From Sulfuricurvum kujiense DSM 16994 (GTDB taxonomy: Bacteria; Campylobacterota; Campylobacteria; Campylobacterales; Sulfurimonadaceae), in NCBI RefSeq assembly GCF_000183725.1, contig NC_014762.1:1798001-1862000 (forward strand): a stretch of DNA of 64,000 nucleotides, written 5' to 3'. Positions 42,359 through 53,395 of this stretch are shown piece by piece. The notes under the pieces were generated by a model. That model searched no databases. It was not told the DNA's origin and saw only the letters and a program-made list of their open reading frames with translations. The first letter of the stretch is position 1. Every line of letters starts with the position of its first letter. The translations under genes and the position numbers were made by a program.

Positions 42359-42865
42359 ATGTTCGGACGAAAAGAACTTAAAACCTACACCCCTACTGCC
42401 GAAGAGATGGCAAGCTACCAATGGGCGAAAATGACAACCGCTAAAGGGGTTATGTGGATTAAACTGTATAACGATGAAACCCCAAATACCGTAGCCAACT
42501 TCGCTGCACTCGTAAACGACGGATACTACAACGGCCTTAACTTCCACCGCGTTATTCCGGGATTCATGGCTCAGGGCGGGTGTCCTCACGGTACAGGTAC
42601 CGGCGGACCGGGTTGGGCGATTCCGTGTGAAACGGCACTCAATACCCACCGTCACGTTAAAGGAGCTCTCTCTATGGCGCATGCCGGCCCTAACACAGGT
42701 GGAAGCCAATTCTTTATCTGTTTCGTAAGCTGTCCTCACCTTGACGGCGTTCATACTGTATTCGGCGGTATCGAAGCGGATGATGCTGAGTCAATGGCGG
42801 TTCTTGATTCTATCGCTATGCGCGACACTATCGAATCTGTTGAAATCTTAGCTTCAAGAGATTAA
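42359..42865 (+). CDS. ppiB: peptidyl-prolyl cis-trans isomerase, cyclophilin type
   Basis: 168 residues of the cyclophilin family, without signal peptide, so cytoplasmic like PpiB (TPNTVANFAALVNDGYYNGLNFHRVIPGFMAQGG, GTGGPGWAIPCE, GALSMAHAGPNTGGSQFFICF, HLDGVHTVFG). The catalytic Arg of NFHRVIPGF and the peptide-binding FF are present. It is free-standing; about 117 bp of spacer with small dyads lie before queH, in which I recognise no element. Confidence 0.94.
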   Translation: MFGRKELKTYTPTAEEMASYQWAKMTTAKGVMWIKLYNDETPNTVANFAALVNDGYYNGLNFHRVIPGFMAQGGCPHGTGTGGPGWAIPCETALNTHRHVKGALSMAHAGPNTGGSQFFICFVSCPHLDGVHTVFGGIEADDAESMAVLDSIAMRDTIESVEILASRD

Positions 42866-42982
42866 TAAAACACGGCAAATGAGCAAAGCCCATTAGCCTG
42901 CGTTAACACTGTGTTCTCCTCGGCGGAGAGCCCACGTGCAGTGAACCGCACTTCTAAAATACCTAAATCAAAGGCTTTTACC

Positions 42983-44065
42983 ATGTTGGTACACATCTGC
43001 TGCAGCGTCGATTCCCATTTCTTTATGGAGAAACTGCAGCAGGAATTCCCCGACGAAAAACTCGTCGGGTTCTTCTATGATCCCAATATCCACCCTTACA
43101 GCGAATACCGATTGCGCCTTTTAGACGTGGAACGCAGCTGCAAAAAACTGGGCATTGAGCTGATAGAAGGGCCTTATGATTTCGAAAACTGGATGGATGC
43201 CGTCCGCGGATTAGAGAAGGAGCCGGAAAAAGGGTCGCGCTGCGAGGTGTGTTTCGACAAACGTTTCGAAGTGAGTGCGCATAAAGCACTCGAACTGGGC
43301 GAGAAATCGATGACAACGACATTACTCGTCAGCCCTCTCAAATCGCAAGAGCAGCTCAAAAAAAGCGGCGATGCGTTTCACGCCTCCCACGGCGTCGAAT
43401 TTATCGCGTTTGATTACCGTAAAAACGGCGGAACCGCCGATCAGGCCCGTGTGAGCAAAGAACAGCAGCTCTACCGTCAGGACTACTGCGGCTGTATTTA
43501 CGGCCTCTCCATGCAGCGTGACCAGCAACACCGATTGATGGATGAGATGTTCTCCCCCCTCTCCCGCCAAATTCTCCCCGCTTCCATCGAAGAGCGTTTA
43601 GAACTCTACCATCTGCGCAATACGCTGGAAGAATCAAATACGCCCTACCGTATTGTCAAAGAGCGTTTTTTAAACTACCGTTTAATGCGCTCATTGCTCA
43701 AAGCCGGCGATACTATCATCCCCTCTTATCCCCTTTTCTACTCGACGACCAATCGTACGCAGACACAGGGGTCTATCGAATTTTGCATCGGAGAGCAACA
43801 TTTTCTCAACCGTGACGAGGTACGCTTTATCACACTGGATACATTTAATACCCTCACCTCATCATCGTATAAAAATGTAAAAGAGCTGATGTTTAATCCT
43901 ATTTCCGTCGGCTCCGAGATATCGCTGCGTGCCCGTTTCACGGGATCAGCGTTTAACACGTCGGCGATTATCGTCGTAGATGAAATACCGACCGCAAAAA
44001 TTACCCTTCTGTTAGAAACCAAAACCTACGACGATACCAAAGAACAGCTCATAATTTCAGAATAA
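42983..44065 (+). CDS. queH: epoxyqueuosine reductase QueH
   Basis: 360 residues from ATG 42983. QueH (DUF208) signatures: HICCSVDSHF near the start, FFYDPNIHPYSEYRLRL, KGSRCEVCFDKRF, and DYCGCIYGL, together giving the Cys pairs that hold the Fe-S cluster and metal. QueH does the last step of queuosine synthesis in bacteria lacking QueG. The C-terminal 150 residues (STTNRTQTQGSIEFC...) extend the family core and look like a beta-rich extra domain, common in this phylum. An upstream in-frame extension to 42911 lacks a ribosome site. Confidence 0.9.
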   Translation: MLVHICCSVDSHFFMEKLQQEFPDEKLVGFFYDPNIHPYSEYRLRLLDVERSCKKLGIELIEGPYDFENWMDAVRGLEKEPEKGSRCEVCFDKRFEVSAHKALELGEKSMTTTLLVSPLKSQEQLKKSGDAFHASHGVEFIAFDYRKNGGTADQARVSKEQQLYRQDYCGCIYGLSMQRDQQHRLMDEMFSPLSRQILPASIEERLELYHLRNTLEESNTPYRIVKERFLNYRLMRSLLKAGDTIIPSYPLFYSTTNRTQTQGSIEFCIGEQHFLNRDEVRFITLDTFNTLTSSSYKNVKELMFNPISVGSEISLRARFTGSAFNTSAIIVVDEIPTAKITLLLETKTYDDTKEQLIISE

Positions 44066-44095
44066 CTCTCTTACCGCCTACTTTTTAACCACCCT

Positions 44096-44118
44096 TGGCA
44101 CAGACCTTGCACTATAAT
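44096..44118 (+). promoter_or_regulatory. sigma-54-type promoter (overlapping a TATAAT) before the antiporter gene
   Basis: TGGCAC-AGACC-TTGCA (44096-44111) matches the sigma-54 -24/-12 consensus exactly, with GG and GC 10 bases apart. TATAAT lies at 44113-44118 and could instead serve sigma-70. Either start site falls within a few bases of ATG 44126, so the transcript may be nearly leaderless. One promoter may dominate. Confidence 0.55.
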
Positions 44119-44125
44119 GTCTAGT

Positions 44126-45724
44126 ATGGAAAACTTATTATTATCAATCTTTTTGACCGTTGCCATCGCCACGGTACTCAACATCATCCTAAAGCGGTTC
44201 GGCGTCTCGCATATATTGGGTTACATTGCGACCGGAACCATCATCAGCTACCTTTTCGGGTTTAACGGAGCGGGGATCGACTCGCTCAACCTTATCGGCG
44301 AATTCGGTATCGTATTTTTGATGTTCACCATCGGGCTAGAACTGAGTCTGGAGAAAATCAAAAAGATGAAAGAGATTCTCCTCACCAACGGAGCTTTGCA
44401 GGTTCTCTTCAGCGTCGTGGTGATCTTTATCCTATCCTATTATCTTTTCGCTCTTGACTTTAACACCTCGTTGATTATCTCGCTGGCGTTTTCCCTCTCA
44501 TCGACGGCGATCGTCCTCACCTATCTCAAAGATTCCAAAGACATCCATACCCCGTACGGGCAAAAATCGATGGGGATTTTGATCTTTCAAGACCTTGCCG
44601 TCATCCCGATTCTCCTCTTAATCACCTTTTTATCCAACGACAGCGCTTCGATCGGCGAAATCCTTTTAAAAACCTTTCTTTCCGCTATTTTTGTCGTCGT
44701 GTTTATGTTTACCATCGGGGAAAAAATCGTCAATGCCCTATTGCAGTTTTCGGCAAAAACGGAACTTGAAGAGCTCTTTTTAGGCTCGGTCTTTTCCATT
44801 TTGATCGGTGCTTCGCTCCTTGCCCACTCGATGGGTTTTACCTACTCTTTGGGGGCGTTTATCGCGGGGATGATCATCGCCGACACCCGCTACAACGTCA
44901 AAGTCGAATCTGATATTTCGTCCTATAAAGACCTTTTGCTGGGGACCTTTTTCTTCGGGGTAGGGACAAAAATCGATATGCTATTTTTTGCCCAGAATAT
45001 CCATATTATCACCTTTGTATTTATCTTTGCGATGCTTTTCAAAGCGGTGGTCATCTATGCGATCATCCGACGCAATTCCGATAAAAACACCTCGGCGAAA
45101 ACGGCCCTCTCCCTTGCACAGATCGGAGAGTTCTCGTTTGCCGTTTTTGCTTTGGCGGGGGCGCAGAAACTGATCAGCGAAGAGATGGCAAGCTTTTTGA
45201 TTCTCGTCAGCGTCATTTCGATGATTCTTACCCCCTTTATCATCGGAAACATCTATAAACTCTCCTCTTATTTTGAAAAAGAGTTTTATGAATCAGACGT
45301 CATTACCCCTATCGAGCGAAAAGACCATATTATTGTCGCGGGGTTTGCGATGCTCGGCAAAATCGTCGCCGCTTCATTGCAGTCGCAGGGGGCAAACTTC
45401 ATTATCATCTCCGATAACCTAAAACACGTTTTGCACGCCAGAAAACTCGGCTATATGGCCTACTTCGGCCACTTAAACAAACTCCCCGTTTTAGAGTCCT
45501 TGATGGTCAAAGAGGCCAAAGCGATCGTCATTACGATGAGCAGCGAACAAAACCGACGCCTCATCAGCGAGGCGGTACTCAACTATGACCACAACGCCAA
45601 CATCATTGTCAAAATCGACAGTGTCGAAGAGCGAAAAAATATGAGGGATTTGCCGGAACTGGAGTTTGTCGATGCCAGTTTCGAAGTCGCCAATCTGCTG
45701 GTAAAACATGCACTCAAAACCTAG
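44126..45724 (+). CDS. monovalent cation:proton antiporter, KefB/CPA2 type
   Basis: 532 residues from ATG 44126 (44117 would lie inside the -10 box). About twelve transmembrane helices of the Na+/H+ exchanger fold (FGVSHILGYIATG, LIGEFGIVFLMFTIGLELS, LAFSLSSTAIVLTYLKD, FQDLAVIPILLL) and a C-terminal TrkA-N nucleotide-binding domain (HIIVAGFAMLGKIVAASL, ANIIVKIDSVEER). KefB/C exchange K+ for H+, and some are gated by glutathione adducts. No TrkA-C domain is seen. It follows queH by about 60 bp and may have its own sigma-54 promoter. Confidence 0.92.
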   Translation: MENLLLSIFLTVAIATVLNIILKRFGVSHILGYIATGTIISYLFGFNGAGIDSLNLIGEFGIVFLMFTIGLELSLEKIKKMKEILLTNGALQVLFSVVVIFILSYYLFALDFNTSLIISLAFSLSSTAIVLTYLKDSKDIHTPYGQKSMGILIFQDLAVIPILLLITFLSNDSASIGEILLKTFLSAIFVVVFMFTIGEKIVNALLQFSAKTELEELFLGSVFSILIGASLLAHSMGFTYSLGAFIAGMIIADTRYNVKVESDISSYKDLLLGTFFFGVGTKIDMLFFAQNIHIITFVFIFAMLFKAVVIYAIIRRNSDKNTSAKTALSLAQIGEFSFAVFALAGAQKLISEEMASFLILVSVISMILTPFIIGNIYKLSSYFEKEFYESDVITPIERKDHIIVAGFAMLGKIVAASLQSQGANFIIISDNLKHVLHARKLGYMAYFGHLNKLPVLESLMVKEAKAIVITMSSEQNRRLISEAVLNYDHNANIIVKIDSVEERKNMRDLPELEFVDASFEVANLLVKHALKT

Positions 45725-45812
45725 TATTTAACACCGTAAAAAAACTCATTATCAATAATTAACAATTTTTGCGGTAAAATTGGGCGATTTTTTACCCAAG
45801 GTGCTAAACAGT

Positions 45813-46256
45813 ATGATTGATGTCGTTCAAATTCAAAAAATTTTACCTCACAGATTCCCGTTTTTACTCGTTGACCGTGTCACTTCCCTCACTCCGAACG
45901 AATCACTTGTCGGATTCAAAAACGTTACCATCGGCGAACAGATTTTTGAGGGCCATTTCCCGGGCCATCCGATCTATCCGGGTGTAATGATCTTAGAGGG
46001 AATGGCGCAAGCCGGCGGTATCTTGGCATTTCAGAGTATGGACATGACCGAAGAAGAAGCGGCTCATAAAGTCGTTTATTTTATGAGTATCGACGGGGCC
46101 AAATTCCGCGCTCCCGTCCGCCCCGGGGATCGCCTTGAATACCGAATGAATGTGGTCAAACACAAAGGGTCGATTTGGGTGCTAGAGGGAAAAGCGTATG
46201 TTGATGATGTCCTTGTCAGTGAAGCCGAACTTAAAGCCATGATCGTGGACAAGTAG
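45813..46256 (+). CDS. fabZ: 3-hydroxyacyl-ACP dehydratase FabZ
   Basis: 147 residues from ATG 45813 (AAGGTG upstream); an in-frame ATG at 45780 has no ribosome site and the family begins near [23 protein letters not shown]. The catalytic His in PHRFPF and Glu in [20 protein letters not shown] are present. FabZ dehydrates hydroxyacyl-ACP in fatty acid synthesis. It leads a lipid A / envelope run with lpxA 5 nt downstream, then clpX, mreB and mreC. Confidence 0.95.
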   Translation: MIDVVQIQKILPHRFPFLLVDRVTSLTPNESLVGFKNVTIGEQIFEGHFPGHPIYPGVMILEGMAQAGGILAFQSMDMTEEEAAHKVVYFMSIDGAKFRAPVRPGDRLEYRMNVVKHKGSIWVLEGKAYVDDVLVSEAELKAMIVDK

Positions 46257-46261
46257 GTCGT

Positions 46262-47047
46262 ATGAGCTTGATTTCACCACACGCTATCATCGAAGAAGGT
46301 GCCATCATCGGTCCCGACGTCGAAATCGGAGCGTTTTGCTTTATCTCAGGTAAGGCGAAAATCGGAAAAGGGACAAAAATCGCGCAGGGCACGTGTATTT
46401 ACGGCAATACGACGATCGGCGAATACAATGATATTTTTTCGCATGCCGTACTCGGTTCGGTGCCGCAGGATCTGAAATACGCCGGTGAAGAGGTCGAACT
46501 GATCATCGGAGACCGTAATAAAATCCGGGAATTCACCCTTTTTAATCCGGGAACGGCCGGCGGCGGCGGTAAAACCGTCGTCGGGAACGACAATCTTTTC
46601 ATGGGATACGTTCATCTCGGACACGACGTTATTATCGGAAACAACTGTATCCTTGCCAACGCAGCGACATTGGCGGGACATGTCGAGATGGGGAACCATG
46701 CCGTTATCGGCGGCATGACTCCGGTACATCAGTTCGTCAAAATCGGCGATTTCGCTATGATCGCAGGGGCTTCGGCACTCTCTCAGGATGTTCCGCCGTA
46801 TTGTTTGGCGGAGGGGAACCGTGCGGTACTTCGCGGACTCAATCTCAACGGATTGCGCCGTCATCTGGATCGAAGCGATATCGATGCGCTCCGTTCGGCC
46901 TACCGCGATCTTTTCGAATCGGGCAAGCCTCTCCAAGAGCAGGCGAGCGCTTTGCTTGAAGAGACAACGAGCGATTTTGTTAAAAATCTTTGCACCTTTA
47001 TTGTCAATACCAAACGGGGTATCCCGTATGAAAGGAATCAATCATGA
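46262..47047 (+). CDS. lpxA: UDP-N-acetylglucosamine acyltransferase LpxA
   Basis: 261 residues: N-terminal left-handed beta-helix of hexapeptide repeats ([38 protein letters not shown] with the catalytic His nearby in HLGHDV) and a C-terminal helical domain ([27 protein letters not shown]). It adds the first acyl chain in lipid A synthesis. Spaced 5 nt after fabZ, and overlapping clpX by 4 nt. The lipid-A gene pair fabZ-lpxA is conserved in Gram-negative bacteria. Confidence 0.96.
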   Translation: MSLISPHAIIEEGAIIGPDVEIGAFCFISGKAKIGKGTKIAQGTCIYGNTTIGEYNDIFSHAVLGSVPQDLKYAGEEVELIIGDRNKIREFTLFNPGTAGGGGKTVVGNDNLFMGYVHLGHDVIIGNNCILANAATLAGHVEMGNHAVIGGMTPVHQFVKIGDFAMIAGASALSQDVPPYCLAEGNRAVLRGLNLNGLRRHLDRSDIDALRSAYRDLFESGKPLQEQASALLEETTSDFVKNLCTFIVNTKRGIPYERNQS

Positions 47048-48276
47048 TTCATCGTCATTGCAGCTTCTGCGACGCTCAGGAAAGCGATCACAATCCGCTT
47101 ATTGCCGGCACAAATGTCTATATTTGTAAAAACTGTGTCTTCTCCGCCTACAAAATCATGTTCGGCGATTCGGAAGGGGAAGGGACGGCTGCCGTTGAAC
47201 ACAAAAATGCCGAACTTTTAACCCCTAAAGAGCTGAACACCTTTTTGGGACAATACATTATCGGACAAGACCGGGCTCGCAAACTCCTCTCCGTTGCGGT
47301 TTATAATCACTACAAACGTATTTTTAAACACACCGTCGTCGAAGATGAAACCGAAATCGCCAAATCAAACGTGCTCCTTATCGGACCGACCGGAAGCGGT
47401 AAAACGCTTATGGCTCAAACCATTGCCCGGGTATTGAACGTCCCTATCGCGATCGCCGATGCGACCAGCCTCACCGAAGCGGGATACGTCGGCGAAGATG
47501 TCGAAAACATCCTGACAAAACTCCTCCAAGCGGCGGACGGAGATGTCGAGCGGGCGCAGCAGGGGATCGTTTTTATCGATGAAATCGATAAAATCTCCCG
47601 TATGAGCGAAAACCGCTCTATCACCCGTGACGTATCGGGTGAAGGGGTACAGCAGGCATTGCTTAAAATCATCGAAGGGGCTGTCGTCAATATCCCTCCA
47701 AAAGGGGGGCGCAAGCACCCTAACCAAGACTTCATCCAAATCGATACCTCCGGTATCCTCTTTATCTGCGGCGGTGCGTTTGACGGTCTCGGACAGATTT
47801 TAGAGCGTAAAAAAGGTTCCAACGTCATGGGCTTCGGGCATGATAAACGAAGCAGCAGCGATATCGATGACAGCTTTGAAAACGTCGAACCGGACGATTT
47901 GGTCAGCTACGGTTTAATACCTGAGCTGATCGGACGTTTGCCGATCATCGCATCGTTGAATAAAATCAGCGAAGAGGAGATGGTCCGTATCCTTACCGAG
48001 CCGAAAAATTCTCTCGTTAAACAGTATACGAAACTTTTTGCCATCGATGACGTCGAGCTCACATTTGACAAAGAGGCACTGAATGCGATTGCCGCCAAAG
48101 CGCTGGCACGTAAAACGGGAGCACGCGGACTTCGCGCCATCATGGAAGAGACCATGGGAGATACGATGTATGAGCTGCCGGAATACAGCGGCTATGAAGT
48201 ACTCATTACCAAAGAGGTAGTCGAGGACAACGTTCCGCCCGTCTATATTAAAAAATCAACTAAGAAAAGCGCATAG
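47044..48276 (+). CDS. clpX: ATP-dependent Clp protease ATP-binding subunit ClpX
   Basis: 410 residues: an N-terminal C4 zinc finger (HCSFCDA and CKNCV pairs), AAA+ domain with Walker A GPTGSGKT, pore loop GYVGEDVE and Walker [11 protein letters not shown], then sensor 2 ([13 protein letters not shown]). ClpX unfolds tagged proteins for ClpP. Overlaps lpxA by ATGA; mreB follows 8 nt later, an order seen in many Campylobacterota. Confidence 0.97.
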   Translation: MIHRHCSFCDAQESDHNPLIAGTNVYICKNCVFSAYKIMFGDSEGEGTAAVEHKNAELLTPKELNTFLGQYIIGQDRARKLLSVAVYNHYKRIFKHTVVEDETEIAKSNVLLIGPTGSGKTLMAQTIARVLNVPIAIADATSLTEAGYVGEDVENILTKLLQAADGDVERAQQGIVFIDEIDKISRMSENRSITRDVSGEGVQQALLKIIEGAVVNIPPKGGRKHPNQDFIQIDTSGILFICGGAFDGLGQILERKKGSNVMGFGHDKRSSSDIDDSFENVEPDDLVSYGLIPELIGRLPIIASLNKISEEEMVRILTEPKNSLVKQYTKLFAIDDVELTFDKEALNAIAAKALARKTGARGLRAIMEETMGDTMYELPEYSGYEVLITKEVVEDNVPPVYIKKSTKKSA

Positions 48277-48284
48277 GAGAGTCA

Positions 48285-49322
48285 ATGCTATTTAATAAAC
48301 TTATCGGAATGTTCTCAAACGATCTCTCTATCGATTTAGGGACAGCTAATACCCTTGTCATTTCAAAAGGGAAAGGGATCATCATTAATGAGCCTTCCGT
48401 AGTTGCCGTTAAAACAGAAAAATACGGTCAGCAGCGCGTTCTTGCCGTAGGCCGCGAAGCTAAAGAGATGGTCGGAAAAACACCGGGCAATATTAAAGCG
48501 ATCCGCCCGATGAGAGACGGAGTTATCGCCGATTTCGATATGACCGAAAAAATGATCCGAAAATTTATTGAAAAAGCGCACGGCCGTACGTCACTTATCA
48601 GCCCTCGTATCATTATCTGTATCCCGTACGGATTGACACAGGTTGAGCGTAAAGCGGTCCGTGAATCGGCTATGAGTGCCGGAGCACGCGAAGTGTATCT
48701 GATCGATGAGCCGATGGCGGCGGCAATCGGAGCGGGAATCGATATCCGCGAACCGAAAGGAAATATCATTGTCGATATCGGAGGGGGTACCACCGAAATC
48801 GGTGTTATTTCACTCGGAGGACTCGTTCTTTGCCGCTCCATCCGTGTTGCGGGAGATAAAATCGACCGTGCCATCATGGATTACATCAAACGCAAATACA
48901 ACCTTTTGATCGGTGAGCGCATCGCCGAAGATATCAAAATCAATATCGGTACGGCAATGCCGTTGGCGCAAGAGCTGAAAATGATCATTAACGGGCGTGA
49001 CCAGGTCGAAGGTCTTCTCACGTCTATCGAACTCACCAGCGAAGATGCCCGCGAAGCGATGCGCGAACCGCTAAAAGAGATTCTCGAAGCGCTCCGTGAC
49101 GTCCTTGAAAACATGCCGCCGGATTTGGCAGGGGACATCGTCAATAACGGTGTAATCCTTACCGGAGGGGGAGCACTCATCCGTCAACTTGACAAATACC
49201 TCTCTGAAATCATCAAAATTCCGGTTTACGTCGCCGATGAGCCGCTATTGTGTGTTGCACGCGGAACCGGCCGTGCACTAGAAGAGATCGATCAACTCCA
49301 CGAACTCTTCGATAATGAATAA
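48285..49322 (+). CDS. mreB: rod-shape-determining protein MreB
   Basis: 345 residues of the bacterial actin MreB (DLSIDLGTANTLVI nucleotide-binding start, NIIVDIGGGTTEIGVI phosphate 2 loop, GVILTGGGALIRQLD, VARGTGRALEEI end). It directs cell-wall growth with MreC on the inner membrane, so the cell is probably rod-shaped or curved. AGGAGAG precedes the ATG. It overlaps mreC by 8 nt. Confidence 0.97.
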   Translation: MLFNKLIGMFSNDLSIDLGTANTLVISKGKGIIINEPSVVAVKTEKYGQQRVLAVGREAKEMVGKTPGNIKAIRPMRDGVIADFDMTEKMIRKFIEKAHGRTSLISPRIIICIPYGLTQVERKAVRESAMSAGAREVYLIDEPMAAAIGAGIDIREPKGNIIVDIGGGTTEIGVISLGGLVLCRSIRVAGDKIDRAIMDYIKRKYNLLIGERIAEDIKINIGTAMPLAQELKMIINGRDQVEGLLTSIELTSEDAREAMREPLKEILEALRDVLENMPPDLAGDIVNNGVILTGGGALIRQLDKYLSEIIKIPVYVADEPLLCVARGTGRALEEIDQLHELFDNE

Positions 49323-50076
49323 ACAATCTTTAACCGTTGCTGCACTGCTTACCCTTTTGGTAGGCGGAGCACTCTATTTTACCAACTTCTTGCAATCACC
49401 TATCATATGGCTTACCCATTCGATAAAATCATCGTATCTTAACAGCGTCGAACACATTCAGCATGCCATTGATGAACACTTCTACCAACAGGCTATGATC
49501 ATCGATCTGCGCGACAAAAACCGCTATTACGAAAAAGAGTTGTTAAATCTTCATCAGGTTGCCGATGAATATCAAAAACTTCTGCTCGAGTACAACAGCA
49601 CGTTTAAAACGATGCCGGATACTGCTCTGGTCCGTACCCTCTCTTACGTCCGTTTCGGCGACCCCCATCGTGTGTGGATCGAAATGGAGAATTTTGACCC
49701 TAAAAAGGTATACGGACTTTTGTACCGAGGTTATGCGGCAGGCATTGTCGTCTCTAAAAACAACCATCCTTTAGCGCTTCTAAACGGAGACGTCAAAAGC
49801 TCATACGCCGTCAATATCGGAGCCTCTATGGCACCGGGAATCGTTCGGGGAAATAACGGACGCCAATTGATCGTTGAGTTTATTCCGACATGGATTCCGA
49901 TTGCCGTGGGAGATGAAGTACAGACATCCGGACTTGACCGTATCTTTATGTCGGGTCTTAAAGTCGGAAAAGTCGTTTCGTTCACAAAAGCCAGCGGCTA
50001 TCAAAGTGCCGTCATCGAACCTTATTTTTACGGCAAAAACCCCGCCTATTTTCATGTTATAACGAAGGTGAGATAA
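49315..50076 (+). CDS. mreC: rod-shape-determining protein MreC
   Basis: 253 residues: one N-terminal transmembrane helix (about 7-26), a periplasmic coiled coil (about 50-95, YYEKELLNLHQVADEYQKLL) and two beta-barrels of the MreC fold (ALVRTLSYVRFGDPHRVWIEMEN; IAVGDEVQTSGLDRIFMSGLKVGKVV). MreC links MreB to the cell-wall machinery. No mreD is seen directly after; carB follows about 65 bp later with its own -10. Confidence 0.93.
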   Translation: MNKQSLTVAALLTLLVGGALYFTNFLQSPIIWLTHSIKSSYLNSVEHIQHAIDEHFYQQAMIIDLRDKNRYYEKELLNLHQVADEYQKLLLEYNSTFKTMPDTALVRTLSYVRFGDPHRVWIEMENFDPKKVYGLLYRGYAAGIVVSKNNHPLALLNGDVKSSYAVNIGASMAPGIVRGNNGRQLIVEFIPTWIPIAVGDEVQTSGLDRIFMSGLKVGKVVSFTKASGYQSAVIEPYFYGKNPAYFHVITKVR

Positions 50077-50108
50077 ACGTTGTAATCGGATTTTAAGTGC
50101 TTCTCGTC

Positions 50109-50114
50109 TATAAT
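50109..50114 (+). promoter_or_regulatory. -10 box of carB
   Basis: TATAAT at 50109-50114, followed by AT-rich DNA, a GAGG ribosome site and the carB ATG at 50143. No matching -35 at normal spacing. Confidence 0.55.
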
Positions 50115-50142
50115 AATAAAATTTTTATGACGAGGGGTCTCA

Positions 50143-53100
50143 ATGCCAAAACGCGACGACATCAAAACGATATTACTCATCGGATCAGGCCCGATCGTCA
50201 TCGGTCAAGCCTGTGAATTTGACTACTCAGGAACACAAGCGGTTAAAACGCTCAAAGAGCTTGGCTACCGTGTAGTTTTGATTAACTCGAATCCGGCAAC
50301 GATTATGACCGACCCCGAATTTGCCGATCGAACCTACATCGAACCGATCAAGCCCGAAATCATCGCCGAAATCATCAAAAAAGAGAAAGTAGACGCCATC
50401 TTGCCTACTATGGGGGGACAAACCGCCCTTAACGCCGCGATGAAAATGCATGAACTCGGAATGCTCGAGGGGATTGAATTTCTCGGTGCCAATCCGAGTG
50501 CCATTAAAAAAGGGGAAGACCGTCAGGCTTTCAAAGAGTGTATGGTTAAAATCGGAATGGACCTTCCGATCTCCCGTTACGCTTATAATATGGATGAAGC
50601 GATGGCAGCGGCCGAAGCGATCGGATTCCCGATCATCATCCGTGCATCGTATACCCTTGCCGGAGGAGGAAGCGGTGTCGCTTACAATATCGATGAGTTC
50701 AAACTTCTCGCTCAACGCGGGCTTGACGAATCTCCGATTACCGAAATCCTGATCGAAGAGTCGCTTCTGGGATGGAAAGAGTACGAGATGGAGGTCATCC
50801 GTGATAGAAACGATAACTGTATCATCGTCTGCTCCATCGAAAACTTCGATCCTATGGGTGTCCATACGGGAGATTCTATCACCGTTGCCCCTGCCCTCAC
50901 CCTCACAGACAAAGAGTATCAACGTATGCGTGACGCATCGTTTGCAATCTTGCGAGAAATCGGCGTCGATACCGGAGGATCAAACGTACAGTTTTCCGTC
51001 AATCCGAAAACAGGACGTATGATCGTTATCGAGATGAACCCGCGAGTATCGCGTTCATCGGCATTGGCTTCCAAAGCGACCGGCTACCCGATCGCCAAAG
51101 TGGCAACGTTGCTTGCGGTAGGTTTTACCCTCGATGAAATCACCAACGACATTACCGGAACTCCTGCGGCGTTTGAACCGGTTATCGACTACATCGTGAC
51201 CAAAGTGCCGCGCTTTACGTTTGAAAAATTCCCGGAAGCGGAATCAACCCTCACCACCAGCATGAAATCGGTCGGTGAAGCGATGGCGATCGGAAGAACG
51301 TTCAAAGAGTCCGTTCAAAAAGCGCTCTGTTCACTCGAAACAGGACTCAGCGGTTTTGACCCGATCGACGGCGATCTCGAATTCGTCAAACATGAAATTC
51401 GCCGTCCGAATGCGGAACGCATCCTCTACGTCGGACAAGGTTTCCGTATGGGTCTTTCGAAAGAGGAGATTTTCGAACTCTCTAAAATCGATCCGTGGTT
51501 CCTGACCCAAATCGAAGAGATTATCGCTCAGGAAAAAACGATCACTCTCGCGACACTCAGTGACGAAGCACAGCTTCGCCGCCTTAAAACCGAAGGGTTC
51601 TCCGATAAAAATATCGCCCGTCTGATCGGCGGCAACACAAAAGAAAACGATGTCTATAATGCCCGAAAAGCTCTCGGAATCGCATTCGAGTACAACGAAG
51701 TCGATACCTGTGCGGCAGAGTTCGGTTCTCTTACTCCGTATCTTTACTCAACAACCAATATCAGCCGCCTCGGACTTCAAGCACCGCGCCTTAGCGATAA
51801 GAAAAAAGTGATGATTCTCGGCGGCGGACCAAACCGTATCGGTCAGGGGATCGAGTTTGACTACTGCTGTGTTCACGCTTCATTCGCACTCAAAGAGATG
51901 GGAATCGAGACGATCATGGTCAACTGTAACCCGGAAACGGTCTCTACCGACTACGATACCTCTGACGTCCTTTATTTCGAACCGATCGATTTCGAACACG
52001 TCCGCTCCATCGTCGAAGCGGAACAGCCTGATGGGATCATCGTACACTTCGGGGGACAAACCCCTCTTAAACTGGCAAACGGCCTTCATGCCATCGGTGC
52101 TAAAATCGCAGGAACCTCGGCAGAAGTGATCGACTTGGCCGAAAACCGTGAAAAATTCTCGGCTTTCGTCATAGAACAAGGGTTGAAACAGCCTGAAAAC
52201 GGTCTTTCAATGACCAAAGAGGGTGCATTCGAGATCGCAGAAAAGCTCGGTTATCCCGTACTAGTCCGCCCGTCATACGTTTTGGGCGGACGTGCAATGC
52301 GTATCGTTTATAACGAAGACGAACTTCGCACCTATATGGACGTTGCCGTATCGGTGAGCAACGACTCTCCGGTTCTTGTCGACAAATTCCTCGATCAAGC
52401 GGTTGAGCTCGATGTCGATGCGATATCGGACGGCAAAGAGGTTTACATCGGTTCGGTTATGCAGCATATCGAAGAGGCGGGAATCCACTCGGGTGACAGT
52501 GCGTGTTCGCTCCCTCCGGTAAGTCTCAGTGCCGAGATTCAAGCCCAAGTAGAGCAGCAAACGAAAAAAATCGCTTTGGGTCTCGGTGTTATCGGGCTCT
52601 TGAATATCCAATACGCAATCTACCAAAACGAAGTTTATTTGATCGAAGTCAACCCTCGCGCATCCCGTACCGTACCGTTTGTTTCTAAAGCAACCGGTAT
52701 GCCGCTGGCCAAAGTCGCTACCCGCGTTATGCTCGGAGACAGCCTGCGAAGCGCACTTGCCTTCTATGATAACTACAATATCGTTATGGAAGCAGACGGA
52801 CTATTGAAACCGCGTCTCAAAGGGCACGTTGCGATCAAAGAGGCGGTATTCCCGTTCAATAAACTCTACGGTGCCGATTTGGTTCTCTCTCCTGAGATGA
52901 AATCGACCGGTGAAGTTATGGGTATCAGCCAAAACTTCGGTGTCAGCTTCGCTAAAAGCCAGTTGGCTGCGGGGAATAAAATCCCGACATCGGGAACCTG
53001 CTTCCTCTCGTTCATCGAGATGGACAAAGTTCATGCTCCGGAAATCGCACGCGGATTGCATAATCACGGATTTAAACTCGTTGCGACGCGCGGCACCCAA

Positions 53101-53391
53101 AAAGTGATCGAAGATGCAGGAATCCCGTGTGAAGCGGTACTCAAAATTTCAGAGGGTCGTCCAAACATCGAAGACGTCATGAAAAACGGCGAGATATCGT
53201 TGGCGATCAATACCTCCGATAACAAAACATCGAAAAAAGACGCCGAACAGATCCGCCAAATCGTATTGCGTATGGGAACTCCGTATTTCACTACGCTCAG
53301 TGCGGCTCGCGCGGCAATCGAAGCGATGGGGCATATGCACGATGACAGTTGGATGGAACCTCACGCTCTTCAAGACTACCTGATTTCCTAA
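50143..53391 (+). CDS. carB: carbamoyl-phosphate synthase large subunit
   Basis: 1082 residues, full length. Two ATP-grasp halves: [60 protein letters not shown] in the first; [21 protein letters not shown] and [16 protein letters not shown] in the second; then an MGS-like regulatory end. It makes carbamoyl phosphate from bicarbonate, ATP and ammonia supplied by CarA. CarA is not in the window. Start agrees with the family. Confidence 0.97.
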   Translation: MPKRDDIKTILLIGSGPIVIGQACEFDYSGTQAVKTLKELGYRVVLINSNPATIMTDPEFADRTYIEPIKPEIIAEIIKKEKVDAILPTMGGQTALNAAMKMHELGMLEGIEFLGANPSAIKKGEDRQAFKECMVKIGMDLPISRYAYNMDEAMAAAEAIGFPIIIRASYTLAGGGSGVAYNIDEFKLLAQRGLDESPITEILIEESLLGWKEYEMEVIRDRNDNCIIVCSIENFDPMGVHTGDSITVAPALTLTDKEYQRMRDASFAILREIGVDTGGSNVQFSVNPKTGRMIVIEMNPRVSRSSALASKATGYPIAKVATLLAVGFTLDEITNDITGTPAAFEPVIDYIVTKVPRFTFEKFPEAESTLTTSMKSVGEAMAIGRTFKESVQKALCSLETGLSGFDPIDGDLEFVKHEIRRPNAERILYVGQGFRMGLSKEEIFELSKIDPWFLTQIEEIIAQEKTITLATLSDEAQLRRLKTEGFSDKNIARLIGGNTKENDVYNARKALGIAFEYNEVDTCAAEFGSLTPYLYSTTNISRLGLQAPRLSDKKKVMILGGGPNRIGQGIEFDYCCVHASFALKEMGIETIMVNCNPETVSTDYDTSDVLYFEPIDFEHVRSIVEAEQPDGIIVHFGGQTPLKLANGLHAIGAKIAGTSAEVIDLAENREKFSAFVIEQGLKQPENGLSMTKEGAFEIAEKLGYPVLVRPSYVLGGRAMRIVYNEDELRTYMDVAVSVSNDSPVLVDKFLDQAVELDVDAISDGKEVYIGSVMQHIEEAGIHSGDSACSLPPVSLSAEIQAQVEQQTKKIALGLGVIGLLNIQYAIYQNEVYLIEVNPRASRTVPFVSKATGMPLAKVATRVMLGDSLRSALAFYDNYNIVMEADGLLKPRLKGHVAIKEAVFPFNKLYGADLVLSPEMKSTGEVMGISQNFGVSFAKSQLAAGNKIPTSGTCFLSFIEMDKVHAPEIARGLHNHGFKLVATRGTQKVIEDAGIPCEAVLKISEGRPNIEDVMKNGEISLAINTSDNKTSKKDAEQIRQIVLRMGTPYFTTLSAARAAIEAMGHMHDDSWMEPHALQDYLIS

Positions 53392-53395
53392 GCGG

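Noticed and set aside
42866-42982. Spacer before queH as a preQ1 riboswitch
   Set aside because: Small dyads exist, but the pyrimidine-rich loop and A-rich tail of preQ1 elements are not present, and QueH is not a usual target.
45733-45775. ACCGTAAAAA/TTTTTGCGGT arms before fabZ as a regulatory hairpin
   Set aside because: The loop is about 23 nt and AT-only, so the structure would be weak; A/T runs around a promoter explain it.
46346-47041. 231-aa open frame antisense to lpxA
   Set aside because: Covers the lpxA repeats on the opposite strand; composition follows the real gene's codon bias.
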